Assembly: GCA_030770545.1 (NCBI GenBank)
Contig: CM061102.1
Coordinates: 8,359,501 to 8,423,500 of the forward strand
DNA: 64,000 nucleotides
Direction: 5' to 3'
Source of the DNA: Macropodus opercularis
Taxonomy: Eukaryota > Chordata > Actinopteri > Anabantiformes > Osphronemidae
The translations under genes were made by a program, and so were the position numbers. The notes below the pieces were generated by a model. That model did not search any database. It was not told where the DNA came from and was given only the letters and a program-made list of their open reading frames with translations. Shown piece after piece: positions 38,359 through 50,277 of the stretch (its first letter is position 1; every line of letters starts with the position of its first letter).

Positions 38359-41300
38359 TTCCCTCAAAGGCCCCAGACTTCACCAAAAGACAGGAGGGCT
38401 GCGTTGGCGAGCAGTGAGCTGCTTTAGCCCACCTTCCTCACATCTGAGAACCTCTGTGAAATCCTAATCCCCAGAGCAGGGTGAAGCGCAGGCCCAGCTT
38501 GCCTGACCTCTCTGGTTGCCATGGATACAGCGCACTATAAATAAAACAGAGGGGGCTTTTTTTTCAAGCAGTTTGGCAGGGCTGTGTGGCCTGCTCACTG
38601 GTGGGGCTTATTTTCTCGCTCCCTCCCTCGTTCTGTCTCTCCTCACTCTCATTCTACTCCCCCTTTCACTTATTCTCTCAATCATTGAGTGTCTGTCCTC
38701 TTTCTGTCGCGTGAATCCTTGTCTCTGTTGCTCATTCAATACTTTCATTCAACCTCTGAACTGACCACCTGTATCACTACCATACCTACACTTGTATCCA
38801 CTGTACCTTCAATCAGTTCTGGCCCTTTTAAATTAAGAAAGTAAACAATGGCAACTTGTTTAGTTGGCACCACTTTACATCACACAAAGAGGCATCTCAG
38901 AGTCCAAGTCGATAAAAAAAGAAGACCTATTTCCTTGGTGGTGGCAGAAAGGCTTCGAGAGACGCGGGAGGGAGCGTGCGTACGCACTGAAACGGGACTG
39001 CGCTGCAGATTTTTGTCTGGCAAGGCAAATCTCTGGAGGCTGGAAAATAATTTGGTCATGGCTGTGGGAGGTTGTTGGGAGTGGGTGAGTGGGGGGGAGA
39101 AGGGTTGAGGGGTGACTGGTTGGTGAGAGAAGGAGGGGGTAGGGTTTTGACCGTCTCGCTATGGTGAAAACATGCTTGACACTTCATTCCTTTCCAGTTA
39201 ATGTGGAGCGGACTGCAGGATGTTAACCCTGTGCCTGCCTTTTGATGCTTGGGCTCCACTGTTGCACAACACAGAGTCCTTGCAACACTTCCTGGTTGGT
39301 TCACAGCTAAACCATTTCAAGACAGGCAGTGGAAGAAATCAGTCCTTCCAGACATGGGAGGGACCGTTACAGCGCACATCATTTTCCAGCATCACGTCTA
39401 CATTAGCCGGGTGCAACGCTGTGAGACAATATGACAGGCCTGCTGAGCAATCCTCTGAAACTGTCATGGTAACTTGAAAATTTGACCATCACATGCCAAA
39501 TACTCTTTGTCTAAGAGAATTTTAAAGAGTAGGCCACATTTCCTGGACCATCTGCCCTGCATGAATTACACAATAGACAAGACCGGCACCAGCAAACATC
39601 CATAATGTTGCCTGGGAGACAGAGGTCGCATGAGAGGATGAGTCACAGAAACCCTGAATTACCTAGAAACCAACACTGTTGAATGGCCTCATACCACGGT
39701 GCTCTTTACAGTTTGGCAACATTCAGAAGGATTAGTGTCGTGTCAGTGCGTAAACGGCAGTGAGACACTGCCCTTGGCAAAAGACAAGTTTACAGTTAAA
39801 CTTAATGGGGCCAGAACCTGATACCTCAATAGGATTCCACCTCGCTGCTTCTGTACTAGCTAAAGCATCGAGCGTATTTCCACCACGGTCTGACCGCGGT
39901 TCTGCTGCTCGTCTTAGTTTGTGTGTTTTCCGTGGGCCTGGAGAGTAGGGAGTTAATGCAGGCAGGGCTGTGGCAGTCCTCCTGCCCCTCAGCCAGATTA
40001 ATCATGCAGGAGAGACACAGCAGGCCCCCGTTCATTCTGCCTGGGGGTGAAGCTGTGCCCGCATGCTCTCCGTATCACATGGCCCCGGTCCCCCTCTCTT
40101 CTCTCGCTCACTCTTTCCTTCTCTACTGGGGGTGCTGTGGATGGAGCTGGTGCTGGAGGAGGAGGGGGTGCGTTATTAGTGGTGTGCTGGAACGCCACGG
40201 CACGCCGTATAGCTGCATAGGTTCCTTTCTTTCTTTCCCTCGCTCACGTCGCTTTTTCTGTGGGTGTGAAGCGAGCGAAGCAGAAAAAGAGAGAGAAACA
40301 GGCGTCCATCTCTCCTGCGAGGAGACAACAACAGCCTCTTTTTTTATCTCCCGTCGGAGGGCCCTGACGACAGCAGTGGCCAGGCTCGGTGCACGAAGAG
40401 GAGCTAGCAGGGTGTGTGTGGGGGGGGTGTGGGGGGGGGCATACCAAGGGACTCGCCACAGATATCTCCTGGAAACTGCTCGACGATGTCTCTGCGCATC
40501 AAAGAACAGCCACAGCCATTGTTGGGCTCACTGGGAGACAGAGATCTAGGCGGCGGCGCACAGTTGCGTGCTTCAGCATTTTTCAGTGTGTTGCTTGAGC
40601 AGTGTGGGTACGGTAGAAACTCATCGTCTTTCATAACTTCATAATGAGTCCGTTTCTGTCCGTTTGATTGTGACCAGTCTGTTCGTCCATGATCAACTTT
40701 AGGTGGGCGTCGGTTAGAGATCCAGCTATATTTGACGTTGCAGGCAGAACAATCACTTTAATGATTTTATGGACGTTATGAGTTGACTTGTTCAGTTATG
40801 GTGACTTTTCTAAATAATCTTTTTTTAAACCACAAAACAGTTTCCAGTTAAAACAATAGTTTCGTTCATTCTGCCGAGAGATATCTGGCTTTCTGAAAAC
40901 AAAAAAAAACCTAAACGAGGAATGTGTTTTAGGTCAGGACTGAGGGTTAAGTAGAAGCACATCTGGTTCAGCTGCAGAACACTTGCCCGTTCAGTCTGAT
41001 AAGAATGTGCTAGTGTTACCTGCCGTCTTCTCAAAACCAAGCAAGCACTTGGCTATGGCAACACCAACACACGCTTTCGTGCTTCCATCTCTGAGGGCAC
41101 TACCGTAGCGCGTCACTCAGGACCTCACTACTCACAGCCATTAAAAAACGAAAACGCGTCCACACATACGCTTTATTTTGCAAGTTAGATAAGAGGCAAA
41201 GACTAATTCACGTTTAAATGGTATTAATGAATAGACTTTACAGCAGCAGAGGGAATTACGCACTTCGTCATTAATCACCGAGTGATGCATCATCTTATAC

Positions 41301-42604
41301 AGTCGTGTAATGTTGCTTTTCTTCACCCCACTGAGCTGATTGGTTACAGTGCAGCTTTTCTTTAAATAGACGAGCCAGCTGAGGTAACCGCAATCTGGAA
41401 CGCAAATCAGAGACGCAAATGGGACAACATGCCTCAGCAAACCTATACATTTCATACACGAGTCCCGTCTAAACTAGAGCCTGAGGCTTAAGGGGAGGAT
41501 GTTTTACGCACTTGCCCTCTAAAGATCATGTTGGTTTGTTCAATACTACAATGCATATTGTCAGTCACAGAAGATCAGAGGAATTTAACAAAATTCTGAT
41601 ATTATGACTGTCTGGGTCTCCAATACGTTATGCTTGACAATTTGTGCTATACAAAAACTAGACTTTTACCATAGAATTATATACTTTTATTGTTTCTTTG
41701 ATTGCATCATACAAATGTAACAATTCTACAAGGGAGCACTGGAGTAAGGTTATGAAACATCTTTCCACCTGTCAAAGACATAATCAACAACCACAAATCT
41801 CAAAAAAAAAAAAAAAATCTGAAAAAACAAAAACAAAAACAGGAGAAGTGTAACACGGAGCTGGATTATTTGGCAGCGACTGTCTAACTTGCCAGGATTT
41901 GATCCACTGGGAGTGACAGACGAGGCGCTTGGCACTGTCATTGGTCCACAACAGGTCGCAGTGAGGCTCCTGCCAGGTGGCAGAGGGAGACATTCATTGC
42001 ATTATGACAAATAAACAACCCTGCGCTATTCCCGGGGAGGAGACAGAAGACAGGAAGGAGTACCCTGGACCTTATTTCACCCCGCTATGCCTGTCCATGC
42101 CGGTTTGTTTTTGGTTCAAAAAGACATCAATGAAAAAAAAAAAAAAAACACTAATACACGTCTGCATCTGGACTAATGCAAACTGTTCGACAAGAATTGA
42201 AAATAACTGAGGTTCAGTAAGTAAACATAAAAGTAAATGTATTGACAGTCTTGGTGAAGTGGACTAAAACAGTGTTAAAATTAGGGTGGAAAGCTACTAG
42301 CAGATACATGTGATAGCCATCAATTCCCTGGGACACACATACGAAGCAGAAGAATTTCATCGCAAATAATTGCGGAGGAATTGTTTTCTGACAAAGAGTG
42401 TTTACAGTACTGCAACATCCAAAAATAAAAGACCATTACATTCAAGCATTTCCACCGTAGCAACATCGTGGACGTTTTCCACCTGTCCTTTGGAGGCCTT
42501 CAGGCCGAAGCTCCACCGGCTTCCAGCATAGTCAGCGGTGGCTGTCTGAACAACGAGCTGCGTGAAGCTGGACGCGCGGTCGCGTATCAGTTCGTGTGGG
42601 TTAC

Positions 42605-42800
42605 CTGACAGTGGGTGTGGACGTTAGGCGCAAGTGGCTGGGCTTGGAGGGGAGAGGAGGCTTGATGCCGCGAGGCGCGCTTTGCGTCGGCGCCGCAGAG
42701 TTTTCAACGCTGAAGGTTTTCATCAGCTGAGCCACACGACCACGTCCCGTACAGGTTGATGGCAGCTTGGTCTCCTGTGAGGCAGCGGCCTGAGGAGTTT
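42605..42800 (-). CDS. SH2D4-like gene, proline-rich exon
   Basis: 196 bp between acceptor ccctcag (AG at 42801-42802) and donor GTCAG|GTAACC (GT at 42604-42603). The single consistent frame encodes TPQAAASQETKLPS, then GRGRVAQLMKTFSVEN, then GIKPPLPSKPSHLR. The PPLPSKP segment matches in kind the proline motif that in SH2D4A lies just before the SH2 domain and is typical of SH3-binding peptides. The first two bases complete a Glu codon with the previous exon; the exon ends two bases into a codon. The longer minus-strand frame overlapping this exon (up to 43214) is in a different frame and is a shadow. Confidence 0.6.
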
Positions 42801-43273
42801 CTGAGGGACAAGAAAGAAGGAGGAGCTCTGGATTTTTGGGTTTAGTGTTACACATTCATCACGTGTATGTCGCTTAAAAGGAAGCAACCTGGTCTTTGTA
42901 CAGCTGAATTCCTTCCACTCTCCAAAGGAGTACCCAAATCTTTCCTCACACTTTTCTACAGTTTTTCTCTTTTCCATTCGTCTGGCTTCATCCCACTCTG
43001 GCTGAACAGAGGTCATCCTCGGTGGAGGTATAGCAGGGACACAGCTGGGTGTAGATGGTGTGTGTGCGCGCTTGCTGAGGTACTGTGTTTGGAAGAGGGT
43101 GTAATTGAGGGAGGAATGGAGTGAGCAGGAGTAACGGAGGGGAGGGAGGGCCACAGGGACAGCAATGGAGAGCAGACAGACGCTGCTCAGACACCAGAAG
43201 GCTTGAGGAGCCACATATTTTTAGCGTCATCCCCGGGGGACAGAGATATGTGAGAGCGCTGGCGTGTACGTCT

Positions 43274-43380
43274 ACACACACACACACACACTGAAGTGAA
43301 AAACATGCACAAGCGAACACACAGTTTGAATTTCAAAAGACACGTGCACATTCTCACGTTACATTCAGATCCATGCACGG

Positions 43381-43414
<34 letters not shown>
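43274..43414. repeat. (CA)n microsatellites
   Basis: Two CA runs (43274-43291 and 43382-43414) about 90 bp apart in an intron of the SH2D4-like gene. Several minus-strand open frames with repeated Cys-Val come from these runs and are not genes. Confidence 0.9.
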
Positions 43415-43417
<3 letters not shown>

Positions 43418-44781
43418 CCTGCTCATGGATTCAGTCACGCATGCAGCCATCTCTGACTAACAGCACAGCAGAGCACAGAGTCTCAAACACACACTCATGC
43501 ACACAGGTGGGGGAACAGCCAAAACCACACAGGCACTCCTGGGGCCAGGAAACCTTTAAAGCGCTCGCTGTCTTCCAGGCATGAAAGGGACAGACCTAAA
43601 GTAGCCTTTAAGGTTGTGTTATTGTTTATTGCCGTTTACCGTCGTCCCTCTTCTCACCCTCATTCCTTCCCGCTCCTGTCTCTCCGGCTCCAACACCTCC
43701 TTCCACCTTCCTCTTCATCTTCCTCTCCCCCCGTCTTGCCCTGCGCCTTCCTCTGCCCCCTGACCCGCAGTTCCTGTGTTAATGTCCTCTCGCCGCGCTG
43801 CGTGGGCTTGCCTCTGATTGTCTCGTTGTGTTGTGTGGTCACCACGGAAACCTTGGATAGGCTCCAGCAATTGAGGCTGACACACATTCAGGCACGCACA
43901 CACAGATACGCACAAACACAGACGTGGGCACACACACACTCGTGGTCAGAGAGTTTTTTGAGCTCAGAGCCTTGGTGCAGGTCTGAGTGGAATGCTTAAT
44001 CGAGAGAGAGACAGCGAGAAAGGAGGAGAGGCAGATTTAAAGTGTTTACCCATTACACCAAAGAAATAATACAACGATATATAGCTGGATGCATCTTTCG
44101 AGAGCATTTCTTCAATCTTTTTTCCACAGGTAACCTGACTAACCTGTTTCAAACACACCCACAAACGCTCTTCAGACCCCACGCCTTTGTGCCTGAAACC
44201 CTCCCCAGCAGCTGCAGTCTTCGCCCCGTCAGCAGAAGCGTTAGTCATTAAAGCTACCTGTGAAAACACCTATTTGAAAGAGAACCTCTGCGTTAAATCG
44301 CTTGTCAGGATTGATTAATCTCCCATTTTAACTTTTGGATGCCACTCCCCACGTCTCAGTCCGGCTCGTAAATGTACACGAAGCGCGAATAGGAGGGGGC
44401 GGGAAGCCGTGTCACTGACCAAGCTAGCACAAAACTTAAAGAGCAATCTGTCTCTTTTAAAGAGCTCTGGGTCCGCAGCAGAAAGAGAAGAGGAGGAGGA
44501 AGCGGCTCGGGTGGGGTAGTGGGGTGCTGGACGTGGGGGTGGGGGTACAGAAGTGGGGCAGAGGGCAGAATTCCCAAGCAGGACGTCTGTTGACTAACGG
44601 ACAGGGTGGATACAGTGTGTGTGTGGAAGCAGTGGGGGGGGGGGCATCTGTGTGGGGGCTGGGGCCCCTGTCACTTATCAGCTCTGGCTGAGCGTCGCCC
44701 AGGGCTAGAATCGGGAAGCAGCACAGGAATGTGTGTCCTTCCCTCTGAAGGTGAAGAGAGAGGAGAGGAAAGCCAACCGAC

Positions 44782-44782
<1 letters not shown>

Positions 44783-44816
<34 letters not shown>
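44783..44816. repeat. (CA)17 microsatellite
   Basis: A pure AC run of 34 bp in an intron of the SH2D4-like gene. Confidence 0.95.
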
Positions 44817-44817
<1 letters not shown>

Positions 44818-47257
44818 GCCAGCTGCTGGAGACTGGTACACGCACACATGCTTAAAGCATCACGTGCACACAAGTTCAGATCTAGACCCTCACGCCGACT
44901 CGACATACTCGGACAGTTAGCCGGTATTTCACCTGAAAATCTCGCTTGTTGTTTTGGATTCTCTCAAGTCTGGAGTCTGATCACAGTTTGCAGTAAATTC
45001 ACAAACACTGACGGCACAGAAAATGCTTCCAGTAATAAATATTGAAAATTGCAAGAAAGGCGGCAGTAACGATCAAATAATTTACAGCTACTTCAAAGAA
45101 ACTGTTCAAACAGGTCTTTTACACTGCTCTACTGATTAACCTGGTTTTCCATCTGCTCTTAATGGCAGCAAAACGCAGATTTGTGCTCGTCTCTGCTGCC
45201 TCACATGCAACTTCTTCTCCTTCTCAACGTTATATCCAGGGGGTCAGAACAGGTTGAGACCAAAACGCACTGCAGCAGATTATGAAGTTTGTCTTCTACA
45301 AATGTTGCGTGGGCCACAGTCCCTGCTCACAGGACTCAGAAATCCTTGTCATTACCCACATTCAAAGGAAAACAGCTGAGGCATGAGCCTTATCCTAGTC
45401 TGCCTCCTCCTCCCCTTGGAACCAGCTTCCTGCCATTGTCAAAGACAGACACTCTGTCAGGATTTTTTTGTCTGGAGTCAAGACACATTTATTCAGCACT
45501 GTGTTCAGCCCACCTCAACTCCCACAACACCAGCTGTTCCTTTCACTTTCTTTCCTCTTCCCTCCATTTGTCTGTTATTCGTTGCTCTGGCATTGCCCAC
45601 TGATCTCATAACCAGCCACTAATGTGGGCACAGACACACTCACGGCTGTGCTACCATGATTTATTCTATCTGTATCACTTGGTTTCTTCTTCCTATTCAG
45701 ATTTGAGTCATTTCTTGTTCCTGCACCAACTGATAAATCACTTTAAGAGAGCTGAGCTCACTGCACATGCCTCCACAAACACCTTTCACACACTATTTGA
45801 TTATGATATCGTACGTTCAGTCTGGTGTCAGCATCTGCGATCGGAGTTTCACAGATACTTCCTGGATTTTTGTCTCTAGATAACATTATTAAGAGCTTGT
45901 TAGCTCTCGTGTCTGACTTCTTGTGATTTTCCCAGGCTTAAAAAAAATTACAATAAACTGCCAGGATTGTTTGGATCGAAAAAGAAAAAAAGTTATCGAT
46001 TAAGCTACCGAACCTACAGCAATGACTAAAAAAAAAACAACAACTAATACACAAAAGCAAAACGCTCAAGCTAATGAAGAAGATAATTTGTTTAATTATG
46101 CTTTCATCCAGCCGCCCCATGTCCTGTGATGCAGGATGAGTGCATTTCCAGCAGAGGGACTTTATATTGGACTGGACAGTTCTTCCTACAGTATCATTGG
46201 TTTCCACTGGATGGTGCTAATTTCACCCAGCGGTCCCCATTTCCCTACATAACTGGGTCACTGTCTGGTGAATGAGTGTTTGGTCAATTCATGAAATTGG
46301 GTGCTATGTTTAGACAGTGGGACACAGTGGTCTACTGGCGCATGATGAACGTGAGGATAATAAGGTGAATTCTATTTTAAATGTGCTTCTTGTCATTAAC
46401 TACCTGCTCGTGTCTTGTGCGTCTGAGGTTACGCATGCGACTGCTTGCTGAGAGATGGCATCAAGACCAAATAAAATCATTCAGTCAACTCTGGGGATCA
46501 TTTGACCACTGCAGAGGTAAAACTACTTTACATCCCCAATTAAACACATGATTATTGTTTATACTCGTACTCATTTTCGACCTACATTTATAACTAAATC
46601 GTTGCTCTTAAAGTGCTCCAGTCTCTCCTTATCTAGTTAAAATGCTCATTTGCTCTTCTTTATTTATTGCCAGTTCCACTGCTAGCATGCGCCCGCTACA
46701 ATGGCGAAGTCACCGAGCAAGCAGGTGTGCGGGGGCGATTTTGTACCACGACACAAATCCCAGTCACATAAGCTTTTTCCCCCTCTAGGCTGTCTTTTTT
46801 TTAACTCTGCCAGTCCATAAAGATTCCAGTGGGCTGAGGCACTATTTGGCCAGCACATTAGGTTTGGGGAAATAAATCCTTCCTCCTCGCTGCAACACTA
46901 GGAAGCCTATCTAGTATGAACTTTGTTCAGCACTGGTTGTGCCCAGCTCCCCATTATTATGCTCTGAGAAAACGCGGTGGAAAAGGCTTCTCTTGTTGGT
47001 TCAGTGGCTTGTGGAGGCAGCGAGTCATTTGCTTTGTGGCCTCACATCTCTGCCTGGCCTTCAGTATATAATATGGATGTCTACATTTCAGTGAGGTTTA
47101 CATCAACAAAGACGGGGGAATTATAGGCTCGTTTATCTATATGCACATCAACTCATCAGCTAATCGACCTGATGGGGTTGCTGTTGTGGTGAACAGGGAT
47201 CAGCAGGACCACGCTGACCATCAGGTGGAGGTTTGTTTCATGGGCTTGTTCACTCAC

Positions 47258-47507
47258 CTTTCCCTCCCTGCGATCCCTGCATCTCCTTCGGTTCCTGTGA
47301 GTGCAGCCCTGTCGGTGCTTTGGCGTTCGCTATGACAGCGTTGCTGAGGGAAGTGGAAGGTGTGGCAGCGGCCGGCCTCTGAATTTCAGACCTTGTATTA
47401 AGAGAGCCGGGTGCTGCGTTTGCAGAAGCCGGCCGCACGCTGAACGGGGTAGATCTCACCGTGCAGCTGGTGGACTGGAGAACTGACTTCTCAGTTGCAT
47501 CAGGTGA
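47258..47507 (-). CDS. SH2D4-like gene, Ser/Thr/Ala-rich exon
   Basis: 250 bp flanked by a good acceptor (cttccatttgcag, AG at 47508-47509) and a consensus donor (AAAG|GTGAGTG, GT at 47257-47256). Two of three frames stop early; the open one starts in phase 0 with SPDATEKSVLQSTSC and continues through TPFSVRPASANAAPG to EMQGSQGGK, ending one base into a codon. The sequence is low-complexity, rich in Ser, Thr, Ala and Pro, as in the disordered middle of SH2D4-type adaptors. The end phase fits the next exon at 42800. Confidence 0.65.
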
Positions 47508-48854
47508 CTGCAAATGGAAGAAGATAGAGGAGTGCGATCAGTGTTGACAGCTAATTCACATACAGTGGCATTACTGTCAAGGCTGATTAAATCACCAGAC
47601 AAATGATTCACCAAATTACAGCCATCCATTGACTACACTACACTATAATGAAACACACAGGACTATGGCCACTGATTAAGAGTCTAAGAACGTGTGGAGA
47701 GAAAATTATAAGGTGACTTGGAAATCAAGCTGCCTCGCTAATCTTCCCTCCTGATCTTACGCCTTCTTAATCAACAATCTCACTCTCTCCTCCTCTCCCC
47801 GACTGACTCCCTACATCACTAAATCAACCGGAGAAAACCTGCAGCAGCACTAGCAACAGCCACCGTTACATATGCAACGCTGAACCAGCCCCTGCTTGTT
47901 CCCAGGAACAAATCATTCAATCTACGAACAAGGCACTGAACTAAATAATGACTCCACTAAAGGGAGGCTTAGGCTGAGAATTCTTGGCTGTGGGATTGGT
48001 TAAACCTCCTTAGGCGTGGACGTTCATTTCCACATCAGCATGGGTTGGTCAAAGATGCGTTTGGGCCTCCGATATAAAGAGTCTACCACAGATACAAGAG
48101 GAGCTTTACAGACATTTCCTTCTGTGGCTAAAAGGGAAAAAACAGAGAACAGAGGCGAGCTCACGCGCCCAAACCTCAGGAGACCATCCCACAATCCCAT
48201 CCATCTGCGACTGACGCATTCTCTATCTCTGGCGTTTTAATTCCCTGATCAAGTTCATCAACCATCTGTTCTAGGGCAGTCCAGAAATCCTGCCTTGCCT
48301 CTGTGATTCAGCTGTTCTTGCAGCACGTGTCACCTGTGCACACAAACACACACTCGAATACATACGTGCATAAAATTTGTGCGCATATCGCACGTGGGGG
48401 GAGAGAGAGAGAGAGAGAGCACGTCAGGGGAGATTGACAACCCAAGGCTGGAGAGATGATGCAGCCAGTGGGAGGACGGTTCGGTTCAGCCGTTCCCACC
48501 GGAGAGAGCTACGAGGGTGCGGCAGCTCGGAGAGGGGGGAATGCTGGGAGAAAGACGATCTGCGGAGAGGCTGGGGGTGAGGGGACAGCTGGCCTAACCA
48601 CATTTCCTGTTACTATCCTGGGGTGGGACTGCAGTGAACAGACACTCTGGCAGTCTCAAAGTCGCATCTTAAACAGTAGTTACCTACACTGGTGACCACC
48701 GTTGGCTGGATTATCCTAGGCTTTGCGATAAAACACACCATTTAGTGCAGACTCTAGGGGGGGCTGTGCTCTACAAAGCTGTGGAATGCATCAAAAGCTA
48801 AAACTAAATTGCAGGAGCAGTGCAGAATGATTTTAAACTTTAATTTGTCAGTAC

Positions 48855-48896
48855 CTCTGCTGCTGCTGGAGGTGATAAATGCTCCCTCACTGACAC
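48855..48896 (-). CDS. SH2D4-like gene, 42-bp mini-exon
   Basis: A 42-bp phase 0-0 exon with acceptor ctctgtaacccacag (AG at 48897-48898) and donor GCAGAG|GTACTG. It encodes VSVREHLSPPAAAE. Because it is a multiple of three it can be included or skipped without changing frame. It sits between the SH2D4-like exon at 50210 and the Ser-rich exon at 47507, both of which are phase 0 at the facing ends. Confidence 0.45.
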
Positions 48897-48976
48897 CTGT
48901 GGGTTACAGAGAGACATTACACGAGTGTCACAGGCCGAGATGCAACCGGAGAGAACGAGCCGTTCGCTGGACTCAC

Positions 48977-49015
48977 CGGCAGAGGGAGTGAAGCGCTCCG
49001 CTCCTCGCATTTCCC
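48977..49015 (-). CDS. SH2D4-like gene, 39-bp mini-exon
   Basis: A 39-bp phase 0-0 exon with acceptor cctctgccaacag (AG at 49016-49017) and consensus donor GCCG|GTGAGTCC. It encodes GKCEERSASLPLP. It is separated from the 42-bp mini-exon by an 80-bp intron of typical teleost length. It lies just downstream, in the transcription sense, of a CpG-rich patch (49090-49300). It could therefore also be used as the start region of an alternative transcript. Confidence 0.45.
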
Positions 49016-49089
49016 CTGTTGGCAGAGGCAACGACACGTTATGACACCAGAAGCGAGAACAGTAATTGGACTGGTTGGGGTTTAACAGA

Positions 49090-49300
49090 ACAAAAGGTGC
49101 GAGCGTCGGCCGGCGTTTTAAAATGAACCACCAAAGAAATATAAACGCTGCACTTTCGCACACATCTGCTCGGTGGGTGAGGAGCCGCGCGCGCTGGCTG
49201 CAGCGCTCGCGCTTCCGCCGAGTGAACAGATTTAGCTCAGAGAAGCGTCGCGGTCAGGCCAGATGAGACCGTCCACCCCGACGCGCTCTGGCACAGTGTG
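49090..49300. promoter_or_regulatory. CpG-rich patch, possible internal promoter
   Basis: This block is dense in CG dinucleotides (for example gccgcgcgcgctgg and cgctcgcgcttccgccg), unlike the flanking AT-rich intron. It lies within the SH2D4-like gene just upstream of the two mini-exons, where an alternative first exon could start on the minus strand. CpG density is seen; promoter use is inferred. Confidence 0.35.
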
Positions 49301-50209
49301 TGCGCGGTTGCCATGACAACACAGCACATCTTGTTTTAAGATAGTGTGGGAAAGAAAAAAAAACACCTCTCGGCCCTCACACACACTCACGAGAAAAAAA
49401 AAAAAAACACCACCTGCGCACACGAACGCACTGCATGTATCACCAGGCCAGAAATGAGAAGGCGAATTCTGACAGAAATTACACTGGCACTGGTTTACAC
49501 CAACTCCTCATGCAAAAAACTAAACATTAACCTGCAAACGCTGCAGTTGTGAAGGAAGCAGCGACTTTAGGTGATGAGACAATAAAGAAGCTTAAAAAAT
49601 GTTACAGGACTTAGTCGTGATCTTTGTATATGGGCACAGCTCATTATGTCAAGCTCTTCATGTCGCTCTTTGGCTGCTTGTTATCAAATAAAAGTTGCAG
49701 TATGAAAATGTAATTCCACATAAAAACATACGATACTGTGCTGAAGCGAACGGCCTCTGTTCCTGCTCGACTGTCATGACTAGTCACAGAATTTGCATTG
49801 GTTGCAGAGCAGAGAAATGCCTACACACCTTTAAATTTAGCGATACTCCAGGCTGCGTTATGGGAGGGAGGTTCTCTCTCTCAGCTCTGATGGGCTCTGT
49901 CGTTGTTTTGCTCTTCAGGATGGTTTGAAGGCTGGACAACATAAAACAGTGTCATTTCTATGTCTAGTATCTTACATAATGCCACACTATGATTAGTTTT
50001 AATTCAGCTAACAGAAACCTCTGATAAGCCCCTTTGATTACATTTAGATTTTCTGATGTTGCTTTTGTTCACTAGCTCCACTTCAGTAAAGCAGGTTCTG
50101 CATTAGTAGATCAGTGTATTAGAAAAGTGCATTACTATGCATTGTTCTGAAGAGTTGGTGACTTCTTTTCTCCAAATCCTGAGATGAATTTAGAGCTCAG
50201 CTCATCCAC

Positions 50210-50277
50210 CTCCCCGATCACAATCACTGCCACGTCTCCATCCCGGCCGAGCATCCAGCTCACGCTCTTACTGTTGT
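50210..50277 (-). CDS. SH2D4-like gene, second exon
   Basis: After acceptor tgtgttttacag (AG at 50278-50279), 68 bp encode NSKSVSWMLGRDGDVAVIVI and GE. The segment aligns by pattern with the NGKSVHWKLGADKEVWVWVMGE block that follows the N-terminal helix in SH2D4A, with family features SV-W-LG-D and the terminal GE retained. The first two bases complete an Asp codon with exon 1. The donor GAG|GTGGAT is weak but gives the phase 0 end that the next exons require. If it is not used, the frame reads 24 more codons to a TAG (50132-50134), which would make a short, roughly 109-residue isoform. Confidence 0.72.

Noticed and set aside
42723..43214. 163-codon minus-strand frame
   Set aside because: It overlaps the proline-rich exon in another frame. 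The exon frame is supported by acceptor, donor and phase with its neighbours.
43187..43450. Minus-strand Cys/Val repeat peptide
   Set aside because: Generated by the (CA)n microsatellites.
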